A stretch of DNA of 64,000 nt. It comes from Rana temporaria (lineage: Eukaryota; Chordata; Amphibia; Anura; Ranidae). The stretch spans positions 68,685,316 through 68,749,315 of the forward strand of contig NC_053501.1 of assembly GCF_905171775.1 (NCBI RefSeq), written 5' to 3'. The notes beneath the pieces are model-generated. The model did no database searches. It was not told the DNA's origin and saw nothing but the letters and a program-made list of their open reading frames with translations. The position numbers and the translations under genes were made by a program. Below are positions 18,866 through 29,359 of the stretch, in pieces (the stretch's first letter is position 1; each line of letters starts with the position of its first letter).

Positions 18866-19230
18866 CAGGGATTGACAAATTTGCTTGGAATCTAGAAGCC
18901 AGCTAAAAAAGTTAGGCGCCAGAAACGCGCTCCGTCCTGCCGAGCTCGCGCGCAGAAGCGAACGCATATGTGAGCAGTGCCGGCATATGAAAGCAGTGTT
19001 CAAACCACACATGTGAGGTATCGCCGCGATTGGTAGAGCGAGAGAAATAATTCTAGCCCTAGACCTCCTCTGTAACTCAAAACATGCAACCTGTAGAATT
19101 TTTTTTAAACGTCGCCTATGGAGATTTTGAAGGGTAAAAGTTTGTCGCTATTCCACGAGCGGACGCAATTTTGAAGCGTGACATGTTGGGTATCAATTTA
19201 CTCGGCGTAACTTTAACTTTCACATTATTA

Positions 19231-19438
19231 GGCCCCTTTCAGACGTACGGACGAACGGTCCGTATTCATCCGATTCCCCATAAGGGAGAGCGGAGGAGAG
19301 ACATGGCGTTCTCTGCACTGTGTGCGGGGACCGCCCTGTCCGCCGACAGCTCAGCGGGGATTTACGGAGGAATCCCCGCTGAGCCAAACGGGCTAACGGA
19401 GCGGATCAATTACGGATCCGCTCCGTGTGAAAGAGCCC
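19231..19438. mobile_element. TAA-flanked MITE nested in hAT
   Basis: Termini GGCCCCTTTCAGACG/GTGAAAGAGCCC are of the same type as 46412-46759. The empty-site copies read CACAATATAAAAAAA, so the target was TAA; the left copy has mutated to TTA. Confidence 0.75.
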
Positions 19439-19590
19439 TAAAAAAAAATGGTCTAACTTTACTGTTGTCTTATTTTTTAATTAAAGTGTGGGTTTTTTTT
19501 CCCCAAAAAAGTGCGCTTGTAAGACCGTTGTGCAAATACGGTGAGACAAAAAGTATTGCAACAACCGCCATTTTATTCTCTAGGGTGTTA

Positions 19591-20119
19591 TGCCGCGTTC
19601 ACACGACCGTTTTTCGGGATGTAAAAAATTATGTTTTTTTTAAATGTCATTAAAAACGATCATGTGTAGGCTCCAGAGCATTTTTCATGACGTAAAAAAT
19701 GGCCATTAAAATTTTAGAACATGCTCTAAATTTTCACATTGTTTTTAACGTCGTAAAAAATGGTCGTGTGTGGGCTTTAACGACATGAAAAAACGCGCAT
19801 GCTCAGAAGCAAGTTATGAGACAGGAGCGCTCGTTCTGGTAAAACTAGCGTTCGTAATGGAGATGGCACATTCATCACGTTGTAACAGACTGAAAAGCGC
19901 AAATTGTCTTTTACTAACACAAAATCGGCAAAAGCAAGGGTGGCGCCATCTGAATGGAACTTTCCCTTTATAGTGCCGTCGTACGTGTTGTACAACGCCA
20001 CGCTTTGCTAGAGCATTTTTTTCACGATTGTGTGTAGGCAAGGCCAGTTTAACAATAATCGGGTTGAAAAAATCGTTGTTTTTTTCTAGACCATTAAAAA
20101 TGGTCGTGTGTACGCGTCA
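19591..20119. mobile_element. TTA-flanked MITE nested in hAT (Harbinger-like)
   Basis: TTA lies at 19588-19590 and 20120-20122. The empty site in the copy at 48108 reads GGGTGTTAGAATAAA, with a single TTA. The termini are TGCCGCGTTCACACGACC and GGTCGTGTGTACGCGTCA. Confidence 0.85.
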
Positions 20120-20500
20120 TTAGAATAAAAAATATATATATTGTTTGGGGGGTTCTAATTAGAGGGAATGAGATGGCAGTGAAAACACAGGGGAAGCTCC
20201 ATTAGTTCTGTCATGCCAACGGCCACCACAAGATGGCGCCAGGTCACAGAAGGAAGCATAGGCCTGCATAAGGCCGCAGCCTCAATTACCGGCTAGATGC
20301 GATCGCGCGACGGGGGCGCACGCTGACACAGAATGGGGTATCTTGTGTCTCCGTGCGCCTCCACCTCCCCCCACCGCGCCGGCCAGTAATTGAGGCAGCG
20401 GCTTTGCGGCCTTCTGCAGGCCTATGCTTCCTCCCCCAGGCACCAGGTTGCTAATTCTAGTCGCAATTGCAACCTAGCGCCCGTATTTCGTCGAGCCCTG

Positions 20501-20720
20501 ATGTAATGTAGAGCATGCTTTCTATATAGTGTAGGAGTCAGGGGTATGTAATGTGCAGAGATGAAATGTACATGCGTGCAGAGGTCAGGAGTAAGTATTT
20601 CACAGAGTACAAGGTTCAGGAGTACGTAACACACAGAGCGCAGGGGTCAGAATTACAGACTGCAGGGTCAAGAGTGCTTAATGCAAATAAGCACAGGGGT
20701 CATAAGTACATAATGCACAG
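20501..20720. repeat. Degenerate minisatellite, right part
   Basis: It continues the 'caggggtcaggagtacgtaa'-type units of 18735-18865. Confidence 0.5.
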
Positions 20721-21212
20721 TCCAGCAGACATTTTGCAGTGGTTACGGGAATGTGGTCTAAAGAAATCGTATTGCTTTTAATACAAAATGTATTTCATTG
20801 TTGTCAAGCTATCGTAACAAAATAGCAGCAGACTTGGAAATACACAAATGTATGGTCAAATATTGGTTTCAGGCTTTTATAAAACTGGTCCTATATGCCC
20901 AAATGGCAGCTTTTACAAAACTTCACACACGTACTGATACAATAATTGCTGCTGCCTGACCACATTTATGAGTGCTGAGTATGTGTCTCAATAAATGTCA
21001 TTGTAACGTACATGTTTGTGAATCAGGTGTTAATGAGTGAATTTATATGCAAGTAAAAGTATACTTTTTCTGTAGTTGTCATTTATTGGCTATGGTGAGT
21101 TTTAGGAGACATATTTTTTGTTGGTCAGACATTTATGGGAGAGTCGGATTGTCACATCTGTAGCTTTCTGTTATAAAGGTCTGATGTAGCAAAACTGCGT
21201 TGCTCATATTGA
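20721..21212. other. Unassigned DNA
   Basis: No gene seen. Confidence 0.3.
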
Positions 21213-21359
21213 GGTTTATTTACTAAAGGCAAATATACTGTGCACTGCAAGTGCAGTTGCTCTAGATCTGAGGGGAAGCGCTGCCGATTTCTATCATCCA
21301 TTCATGTGCATGCAAAAATGCAGTTTTATTTTCCTTGCATGTTCCCCTCAGATCTAGAG
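21213..21359. repeat. Foldback MITE fragment ('TTTACTAAAGG' type)
   Basis: GCTCTAGATCTGAGGGGAAG (21259-21278) pairs with the inverse near 21342-21360. The hAT end begins within this right arm. Confidence 0.5.
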
Positions 21360-22755
21360 CAGGGGTCTCCAAACCCCAGCCCGCGGGCCACATCCGGCCC
21401 GCTTGGATGCTTTATCCGGCCCGCAGCTCATTCAGAGACTGGGGGAGTGGCGGCAGAGGACGAGGTTGGGCTGGGGGAGTGGCGGCAGAGGACGAGGTTG
21501 GGCTGGGGGAGTGGCGGCAGAGGGCGAGGTTGGGCTGGGGGAGTGGCGGCAGAGGGCGAGGTTGGGCTGGGGGAGTGGCGGCAGAGGGCGAGGTTGGGCT
21601 GGGGGGGTGGCGGCAGAGGGCGAGGTTGGGCTGGGGGAGTGGCGGCAGAGGGCGAGGTTGGGCTGGGGGAGTGGCGGCAGAGGGCGAGGTTGGGCTGGGG
21701 GAGTGGCGGCAGAGGGCGAGGTTGGGCTGGGGGAGTGGCGGCAGAGGGCGAGGTTGGGCTGGGGGAGTGGCGGCAGAGGGCGAGGTTGGGCTGGGGGAGT
21801 GGCGGCAGAGGGCGAGGTTGGGCTGGGGGAGTGGCGGCAGAGGGCGAGGTTGGGCTGGGGGAGTGGCGGCAGAGGGCGAGGTTGGGCTGGGGGAGTGGCG
21901 GCAGAGGGCGAGGTTGGGCTGGGGGAGTGGCGGCGGAGGGCGAGGTTGGGCTGGGGGAGTGGCGGCAGAGGGCGAGGTTGGGCTGGGGGAGTGGCGGCAG
22001 AGGGCGAGGTTGGGCTGGGGGAGTGGCGGCAGAGGGCGAGGTTGGGCTGGGGGAGTGGCGGCGGAGGGCGAGGTTGGGCTGGGGGAGTGGCGGCGGAGGG
22101 CGAGGTTGGGCTGGGGGAGTGGCGGCGGAGGGCGAGGTTGGGCTGGGGGAGTGGCGGCGGAGGGCGAGGTTGGGCTGGGGGAGTGGCGGCGGAGGGCGAG
22201 GTTGGGCTGGGGGAGTGGCGGTGGAGGACGAGGTTGGGCTGGGGGAGTGGCAGGGCAGGACGAGGTTGGGCTGGGGGAGTGGCGGCGCAGGACGAGGTTG
22301 GGCTGGGGGAGTAGCGGTTGGAGTGGAGGAGGCTCCTGCTCTGTGCAGCTGCCACCACCAGATTTGTATGGAGGCATTGTGCCTGCTCCAGTAACAGCTA
22401 ACCCACCCCGGTGTGCTGCAGATTTCTCCACTGACATCTGGAGGAGGAGCCGCAGGACTGGGAGGAACTGTCTGCAGGACTGCAAATCCCAAAAGGCGTG
22501 TGTGATGGAGGGGTGTGTTAGGGGAGAGGTATGAGGAGGGGTGGTGTGATTTAGAGTGCAGAGATATGGGGGGTGATCAGACTGGGGGTATCTGGGGTGG
22601 TAGTGATCAGGCTGGGGGGGGTTTCTGTAGAGGGGTGTGGTGTTATCTGATTGGGGGGGGTATCAGGGCGGGGGAAATAGATGCGCGGACAGGCTCTGGC
22701 GGGGGACACAGCCGCGCGGACAGGCTCTGGCGGGATTAAAATAGCTTGACACCCT
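21360..22755. mobile_element. hAT-like element end with internal satellite expansion
   Basis: It starts CAGGGGTCTCCAAACCCC, then GGGCCACATCCGGCCCG, both typical of hAT ends. The right end may be near AGCTTGACACCC (22743-22754) but is not proven. The segment between the satellite and this end (22319-22740) is G-rich and unassigned. Confidence 0.5.
21437..22318. repeat. 32-bp minisatellite, about 27 copies
   Basis: The unit contains GGGCTGGGGGAGTGGCGGCA followed by GAGGGCGAGGTT (32 bp). Units are almost identical in the middle, with gAcgag variants at both edges and gcgGag variants towards the right. Because 32 is not a multiple of 3 and the unit lacks stops, long artefactual frames arise on both strands. 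Confidence 0.95.
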
Positions 22756-22965
22756 TGGTGGTCAGTGGTCAAAATGTCCTTTTACATTGGTTGCCAGTTA
22801 GAATTTGTTTTAAATTATTTATCAATGGGAAGAATGTTCCTTATATCGGTGGTCAGTGGGAAGAATGCCCTGTTATGTTGGTGGTCAATGGGGAAAAAAA
22901 TTGCCTTGCATTGGTGGTTGGTGAACAGAATGCCCCATTACATGGCAACAAGTCAAAAGAATGAC
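22756..22965. repeat. Degenerate tandem repeat
   Basis: Loose units of 'ttggtggtcagtgggaagaa' plus 'tgcc' are related in wording to the arrays at 28850 and 30645. Confidence 0.45.
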
Positions 22966-22971
22966 CTCTAA

Positions 22972-23830
22972 GTGCCGGTTCACACAGGGGCAACAACACT
23001 CTGGACGCGACTTGGGGCGTCTTAAAGGGTCACTAAAGGAATTTTTTTTTTAGCTAAATAGCTTCCTTTACATTACTGCAGTCCTGGTTTCATGTCCTTA
23101 TTGTTCGTTTTTGCTTTCATGTTGCTGTAAATCCTCTCTGTTCTGGACACTTCCTGGTTGCCTGTTTCCTGATAACCACAGTACTGGGAGATTTCTCACG
23201 GTGGTCACTAATCAAGGAGGTGTGATTACTGTGTGTAAAACGAAACTGGATTGGTGCTGAGGAGTTTTAGACAAAGTATCACTGCTCTCTATTGGCTGAC
23301 TGCCCTCTAGTGGCTCTCTGTACATCAGAGAACCAGGAAACAACAGCAAAAACGAAACTACACTGCAGGCACATTATATGATTGTTTTTTATCCATTTTT
23401 TAATCATTTTTAAAAGGAATCAGTTAACTATTATGTCTCTATGCCCTGTAAACAGTCATTTTAGCTAAAAAAAAAAATTCCTTTAGTGACCCTTTAAAAC
23501 GCGACTTCAAGTTGCCTCCAAGACAGGCGACTTTGCCAGTGGCCAATCAAACAATAATCAGCTCTGTGGGAGGGAGGGGTTTGCCTGAGAACTAGTTTTT
23601 CTTCCTGGAAAGTCGCTTCAGTTAAGACGGGGGATCCGACTTGGAGGCGACTTCCATTGAAATCAATGGGTACAAGTTGCCTTGAAGTAGTACAAGAACC
23701 TTTTCTGAAGTCGGAGCGACTTCAGTAGTGTACATTAAGACGTCTCTCATTCACTTCCATGTAATTTGTCATGTTGCGCGACTTGGGCAACACAAGTCGC
23801 CCCCCAGGTCGCTGTAGTGTGAACCGGCTC
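22972..23830. mobile_element. TWA-flanked MITE split by a TTAA MITE
   Basis: Termini GTGCCGGTTCACAC (22972) and GTGTGAACCGGCTC (ending 23830) are flanked by TAA and TTA. Repeated CGACTT/AAGTCG blocks fill the interior. The segment 23022-23497 is a later insertion. Confidence 0.7.
23022..23497. mobile_element. TTAA MITE nested in 22972-23830 (T2-like)
   Basis: TTAAAGGGTCACTAAAGGAA and its inverse TTCCTTTAGTGACCCTTTAA lie at the two ends. Confidence 0.85.
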
Positions 23831-24035
23831 TTACAGACCAGACATCTAAGAAGAAAAACAGGTTTCAGAGTTTATATACCTAACAAATGTGGGGAAATGC
23901 TTCACTGGTTCCATGGTGTTGGCTCTAAGGTCAGCACCAAAACTATGCAGGCACTATCTGGCAAAAGATGAATCTTCCTGAATGGCCTGCACGCAAACAA
24001 TGCAGTGCACCTCCAAATTTACTGATCTTGGTGCA
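23831..24035. other. Unassigned DNA
   Basis: No gene seen. Confidence 0.3.
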
Positions 24036-24379
24036 GACGGGCAGCACAGTAGCCAAGTGGTTAGCACTTCCACCTAGCAGCACCGGGGTCGTTGGTTTGA
24101 ATCCCAACCACGGCACTCCCTGCCTGGAGTTTGCATGTTCTCCTGTGCCTGCATGGGTTTCCTCTGAGTACTCCGGTGTCCTCCTACACTCCAAAGACAT
24201 GCTGGTAGGTTCATTGGCTCCTGTCTAAATTTTCCCTCGTATGTGTATGTATGAGTTTGAGTTGGGTACCTTTTTTAGCTTGCAGGCTCCTTCAGGGCAG
24301 GGACTGATGTCAATGTGCAATATATATGTGAAGTGCTGCGTAAATTGATGGCGCTATAGAAGTACCTGTAATAAATAAA
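24036..24379 (+). mobile_element. V-SINE (tRNA-derived SINE)
   Basis: A tRNA-like head has an A-box-like TAGCCAAGTGG (24050-24060) and B box GGTTTGAATCC (24094-24104). It is followed by the conserved V-domain wording GTTTGCATGTTCTCC...GGGTTTCCTC...CTCCAAAGACATGCTGG. The LINE-related tail ends GTACCTGTAATAAATAAAC. Confidence 0.8.
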
Positions 24380-24593
24380 CCATCAACCTGGACTTGGTAC
24401 AGAAACTTGTTTAGTGTAATGAAAGAAAATAAGAGAACCTGGAGAAAACCCTAACAAACTCCATGCGGTTATTGAAGGTTTTTTGATCCAATTCCTGTAC
24501 TTTAGTTTTTTAAATACCAGAATGCTACCTAATGGATTTCCTTCTCCTGATGCTTAGTGTAATTCTAATTTGATTATGTCTGTTTTTTTGCAG
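24380..24593 (+). other. Probable intron sequence upstream of candidate exon
   Basis: The segment ends in a T-rich tract and acceptor, TGTCTGTTTTTTTGCAG. Confidence 0.4.
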
Positions 24594-24837
24594 GAATTTT
24601 ATAAATTGGAGGACGATACTGTACTAGGCAATGTTTTAGACCACTTGTCCCAAACCACAGAAATGGAGGGAAACAGAAATATCCAGGAAGATGTTCACAT
24701 TTCAGAGTCCCAGTCTGCAAGATGCAAAGATGGAACCTTAGCAGAAGAGGAGACCCAGGAGCATTGTGCACTGAAAACTCCAGAAGGCGAAGATCGAGGT
24801 CCCTGTCTCCAGGATCCTTCACGTTGTAGTTTTGAAG
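24594..24837 (+). CDS. Candidate internal exon of an unidentified host gene
   Basis: A strong polypyrimidine tract and CAG acceptor (ending 24593) precede an open stretch of 244 nt that ends at a donor, GAAG|GTAATA (24838). In the single frame open through it (phase 0 at the start, phase 1 at the end) it encodes about 81 residues: EFYKLEDDTVLGNVLDHLSQ, then an acidic, Ser/Glu/Gln-rich, probably disordered stretch, with CSFE near the end. The segment lies outside all repeats I could delimit, between a V-SINE and a hAT copy. Composition and splice sites look like a real exon of a large, low-complexity protein. I do not recognise the protein and see no domain. No neighbouring exon in this window can be linked with confidence. 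Confidence 0.5.
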
Positions 24838-24900
24838 GTAATACTGTTGGATCGAATAGTTCTCTTTGTGACTAGTAAAGTGACCGGATACCCCTTATTG

Positions 24901-25733
24901 CAGGGCTCGAAAAACCCCGGGCCCCAGGTCGCAATTGTGACTAGATTTAGTGACCTGGTGCCTGGGACGGCACGGCTGGGGTACCCTGTCTCCTTGCGCA
25001 CCCCATCCCCCCGCGATCGCGTCGGGCCGCGCCGGCCGTTAATTGAGGCCGCAGCTTTGCGGCCTTCTGTGGTCCTATGCTTCTTTCTGGAATCTGGCGC
25101 CCTCTTGTGGTGGCCGTTGGTATGACAAGACAGCCAGCAATGCTAATGGAGCTTCCCTGCCTGTTTTTCATTGCCCACCCATCTCCTTCCCTTAGAACCC
25201 CCAAACATTATATATATTTTTTACCCTGGAGAATAAAATGGCGGTCGTTGCAATACTTTGTCACAACGTATTTGCGCAGCGGTCTTACAAGCGCACTTTT
25301 TTGGGGAAAAAATACCTTTTTTTTAATTATTTAAAAATAAGACATCATTAAAGTTAGCCCAATTTTTTTTTTTTTATATTGTGAAGATAAAGTTACGCCG
25401 AGCAAATTGATACCCAACATGTCAAGCTTTAAAATTGCGTCCACTCATGGAATGGCGACAAACTTTTACCCTTTAAAATCTCCATAGGCGACGTTAAAAT
25501 AATTCTACAGGTTGCATATTTTGAGCTACAGAGGAGGTCTAGGGCTAGAATTATTGCTCTCGCTCTACTAATTGCGGCGATACCTCACGTGTGGTTTGAA
25601 CACTGCTTTCCTATGCAAGCACTACTCACGTATGCGGTCGCTTCTGCACGCGAGCTCGGCGGGACGGGGCGCGTTTCCGGCTCCTAACTTTTTTAGCTGG
25701 CTCCTAGATTCCAAGCAAATTTGTCAAGCCTGG
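24901..25733 (-). mobile_element. hAT non-autonomous element (copy 2, inverted)
   Basis: 8-bp duplications CCTTATTG lie at 24893-24900 and 25734-25741. The termini are CAGGGCTCGAAAA and AATTTGTCAAGCC. It is homologous to copies 1 and 3 on the opposite strand and lacks the nested MITEs. Confidence 0.85.
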
Positions 25734-25949
25734 CCTTATTGAGACCTTCCAGATTTCTTTTGTAAAAAAAATAATTCTGTGGAATATGCACAGCATCATA
25801 TTGTTGGATATAAATGTTATACAGTATGTATCAAAGTATTGCATGAACTCAAGCCACTCTCCCGATTGCCAATCTCATTTTTGAATCATGAAAAGTGGAA
25901 ATTTCAGACATTTTTGCTGCTATGGCTACTTCTGTGAAACATTGTTGGC

Positions 25950-26725
25950 TACAAATGGCCCCAGAGCTGAAGAACGAGGAGAGCTGTGTGTAAACACAGC
26001 TTCCCCGTTCTTCACTATGGCGCTGTCATCGATCGTGTGTTCCCTTTTATAGGGAAACACAATCGATGACGTCGCACCTACAGCCACACCCCCCTACAGT
26101 TAGAAACACAAATGAGATCACACATGACCCCTTCAGCGCCCCCTTGTGGTTAACTCCCAAATGGCAATTGTCATTTTCACAGTAAACAAATGCATTTTAA
26201 ATGCCAATGGTCCCAAAAATGTGTCAAAATTGTCCGACGTGTCCGCCATAATGTCGCAGTCACGAAAAAAAATCGCTGACCGCCGCCATTAGTAGTTAAA
26301 AAAAAATAAAATAAAAAAAAAATGCAATAAAACTATCCCCTATTTTGTAAACGCTATAAATTTTGCGCAAACCAACCGATAAACGCTTATTGTGATTTTT
26401 TTTTTTTATTTACCAAAAATAGGTAGAAGAATACTTAGAATTTTTTTTTTTTTATATTTTTGGGGGATATTTATTATAGCAAAAAGTAAAAAAATTTAGC
26501 ATTTTTTTTCAAAATTGTCGCTCTATTTTTGTTTATAGCTCAAAAAATAAAAACCGCAGAGGTGATCAAATACCACCAAAGCTCTATTTGTGGGAAAAAA
26601 AGACGCCAATTTTGTTTTGGGAGCCACGTTGCACGACCACGCAATTGTCAGTTAAAGCAACGCAGTGCCGAATCGCAAAAACCGGCCGGGTCCTTTAGCT
26701 GCCTAAAGGTCCGGGTCTTAAGTGG
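25950..26725 (-). repeat. TTAA/CCACTTAAGG repeat family, copy B (partial)
   Basis: It matches the full copy at 49221-50265 from GAGCTGAAGAACG onward and ends GGTCCGGGTCTTAAGTGG. It abuts the next TTAA MITE. The interval 25742-25949 before it is unassigned. Confidence 0.8.
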
Positions 26726-27233
26726 TTAAAGGGGTTGTAAAGTTACAATTTTTTTTTTTTTTCCTAAATAGCTTCCTTTACCTTAGTGCAGTCCTCCTTC
26801 ACTTACCTAATCCTTCCATTTTGCTTTTAAATGTCCTTATTTCTTCTAAAAAAATCCTCACTTCCTGTTTTTCTGTCTGTAACTCCACACAGTAATGCAA
26901 GGCTTTCTCCCTGGTGTGGAGTGTCGTGCTCGCCCCCTCCCTTGGACTACAGGAGAGTCAGGACGCTCTCTACGTTGCAGATAAAGGAGCTGTGTGAGTG
27001 GGCATCCTGACTCTCCTGTAGTCCAAGGGAGGAGCACGACACTCCACACCAGGGAGAAAGCCTTGCATTACTGTGTGTAGATACAGACAGAAGAACAGGA
27101 AGTGAGGATTTCTCAGAAGAAATAAGGACATTTAAAAGCAAAATGGAAGGATGAGGTAAGTGAAGGAGGACTGCACTAAGGTAAAGGAAGCCATTTAGGG
27201 GGAAAAAAAATGGTTCCTTTACAACCCCTTTAA
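26726..27233. mobile_element. TTAA foldback MITE with long arms (T2-like)
   Basis: Ends are TTAAAGGGGTTGTAAAG and TTTACAACCCCTTTAA. Arms of about 200 bp (around 26740-26950 and 27000-27230) are nearly perfect inverses, for example GGTGTGGAGTGTCGTGCTCG against GAGCACGACACTCCACACC. Confidence 0.9.
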
Positions 27234-27913
27234 CCAATAGTGATGGGCAGGAGGTGGCAGCAGCCATGTAGAGGTGCTGGCTGTTTTTTGTGTATCTGGA
27301 TGCCCAGGTTTTTGAAGCCCCTAGAAAGCCCAAACATGTAGGAAGCTGGCGGTGCCTGCAGCGTAAATGGCTGTTTTCGAAGCATTATATTGCTGCAGGT
27401 TCACTTTAAGACATCCTCCTTAAGGATGCATGCAGACATTCCTGAGATTATTTTTTAGAATAACATTCATGGAGTGTTGTGGAAAAAAATGTGAATATCT
27501 ATTCATTATCTAATAATGGCTATATTGGCTCGGTGCAGGAGGACTTAGGGCTGTATCAGTAGCAGACAAATGCCATGTCTGCATTCCTGTGCACTGAGGA
27601 ATGTAGGTGAAGAAGCGGGTAAGGGGGGCAGGGGAGGGATGAATGGGACAATGGACAGAGGCCGGTGCTCTGTGTGTAATCTCGGGCCAAGATGCTGAGT
27701 TTTTTTTATTAAATAAGATTAAATGAGAACAGGCTTTATTAATGTGACAGAAAGAACATTATGTGTGTCCAAGGCAGCGATTGCATGGGGAAGAATAGCC
27801 ATAGGCAAGACGGTGCAGGAAGATCCAGCCACAGAATACACCTCTATGAAAGTTTCAGGGAAAAATAATGGATATTCATGAAGTGTAAAGAAACCTCTGG
27901 AGTTGGCCTTGTC
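27234..27913. other. Unassigned DNA
   Basis: No gene or repeat terminus recognised. Confidence 0.3.
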
Positions 27914-28845
27914 TTAACCACTTAAGCCCCAGACCATTATGCAGCTAAGGGACCTGGCCACTTTTTGCGATTCGGCACTGCCCCGCTTTAACGGACAATT
28001 GCGCGGTCGTGCGACGTGGCTCCAAAACAAAATTGGCGCCCTTTTTTCCCCACAAATAGAGCTTTCTTTTGGTGGTATTTGATCACCTCTGCGGTTTGAT
28101 TTTTTTGTGCTTTAAACAAAAATAGAGCGACAATTTTGAAAAAAAAAAAATGCAATATCTTTTACTTTTTGCTATAATAAATATCACCCAAAAAATATTT
28201 AAAAAAGACGTTTTTTCCCCTCAGTTTGGGTCGATATGTATTCTACTTCTACATATTTTTGGTAAAAAAAAAAAAAAAAACGCAATAAGCGTTAATTGAT
28301 TGGTTTGCTCAAAATTTATAGTGTCTACCAAATAGGGGATAGTTTTATTTTCTAGTAATGGTGGCGATCAGCGTTTTCTTTATCGTGACTGCGACATTAT
28401 GGCGGACACATTGGACACTTTTGACACTATTTTGGGACCATTGTAATTTTTACAGCGAACAGTGCTATAAAAATGCACTGGTTACTGTAAAAATTGCACT
28501 GGCAGTGAAGGGGTTAAGAAGGAGGGGGTGCTGTAGGGGTTAAATGTGCCCTAAGGGAGTGATTCTTACTGGGGCGGGGGGGCTTGGCTGGGTGTGGAAC
28601 ATCACTGATCGTCGTTCCCTATGACAGGGAACAGACGATCAGTCACAGGCTCACTAGGAAGCACGGCTAGAGGTTTGTTTACACTTACCTCTCCCTGTTC
28701 TTCCTCTCTGTGACCCGATCGGGGGACGACAACGTCGGCGATCGGGTCTGCTGTTCCCGCGGGGACAGTCACAGAGAAAAGGACTGGGTGGGGCACTCGC
28801 GACCCACGGCTGGGATCTTATGTACCCAGCCGTACCATTTTGCGG
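27914..28845 (+). repeat. TTAA/CCACTTAAGG repeat family, copy C
   Basis: It starts TTAACCACTTAAGCCCC. The middle matches copies A, E and F. The right end (CCCAGCCGTACCATTTTGC, to about 28845) stops short of the expected terminus, where the minisatellite begins. Confidence 0.8.
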
Positions 28846-28849
28846 AATT

Positions 28850-29130
28850 GCCCCATTGTTGCTTTTGTTGGTTTCAGTGGGAGGATTTGCCCCATTGTTG
28901 CTGTCTGTGGGAGGATTTGCCCCATTGTTGCTGTCAGTGGGAGGAATTGCCCCATTGTTGCTGTCAGTGGGAGGAATTGCCCCATTGTTGCTGTCAGTGG
29001 GAGGAATTGCCCCATTGTTGCTGTCAATGGGAGGAATTGCCCCATTGTTGCTTTCAGTGGGAGGAATTGCCCCATTGTTGCGGTCAGTGGGAGGAATTGC
29101 CCCATTGTTGTGCTCAGTGGGAGGAATAGC
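28850..29130. repeat. 30-bp minisatellite, about 9 copies
   Basis: The unit is GTTGCTGTCAGTGGGAGGAA followed by TTGCCCCATT. The length is a multiple of 3, so repetitive frames are open on both strands; these are not genes. Confidence 0.95.
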
Positions 29131-29310
29131 CGAGTGTTCCCAGAACACAATGGGGGGGGGGGAGGTGACGTCATGCCCGCAGTCTGCCCGAGACTGTGTG
29201 GCCTGAAGTGGGTGCAAATACCTGTCTGCACCCCCCTCCCCCTGAAAGGTTTTTAAATGCGACACCGGAGGGGGGAGGGTTCCGATCAGCGGGAGTTCCA
29301 CTTTAGGGTA
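29131..29310 (-). repeat. Fragment of the TTAA MITE type seen at 38204-38689
   Basis: The stretch GTGCAAATACCTGTCTGCAC...CACCGGAGGGGGGAGGGT...AGCGGGAGTTCCACTTTA is the inverse of the left part of 38204-38689. Confidence 0.6.
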
Positions 29311-29359
29311 GGAAGTAATTGTCCATATCCACTCCATGGGCTGGGAGGGGCAAACTGAC

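Larger units (their letters stand above)
18866..20500 (+). mobile_element. hAT non-autonomous element (copy 1) with two nested MITEs
   Basis: Termini are CAGGGATTGACAAATT and ATTTCGTCGAGCCCTG, flanked by 8-bp ACGTAATG/ATGTAATG. The repeated flank weakens this duplication as proof. It is homologous to 24901-25733 (inverted) and 48108-48908. Removing the nested elements 19231-19438 and 19591-20119 restores alignment with those copies. Confidence 0.8.

Noticed and set aside
21240..22534. Frames of 300-400 codons on both strands (Gly/Arg/Trp-rich or Pro-rich)
   Set aside because: They are produced by the 32-bp stop-free tandem repeat cycling through three frames; the same happens on the opposite strand.
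24036..24110. tRNA gene suggested by A- and B-box-like sequence
   Set aside because: No cloverleaf, and followed by a V-domain; it is the tRNA-derived head of a SINE.
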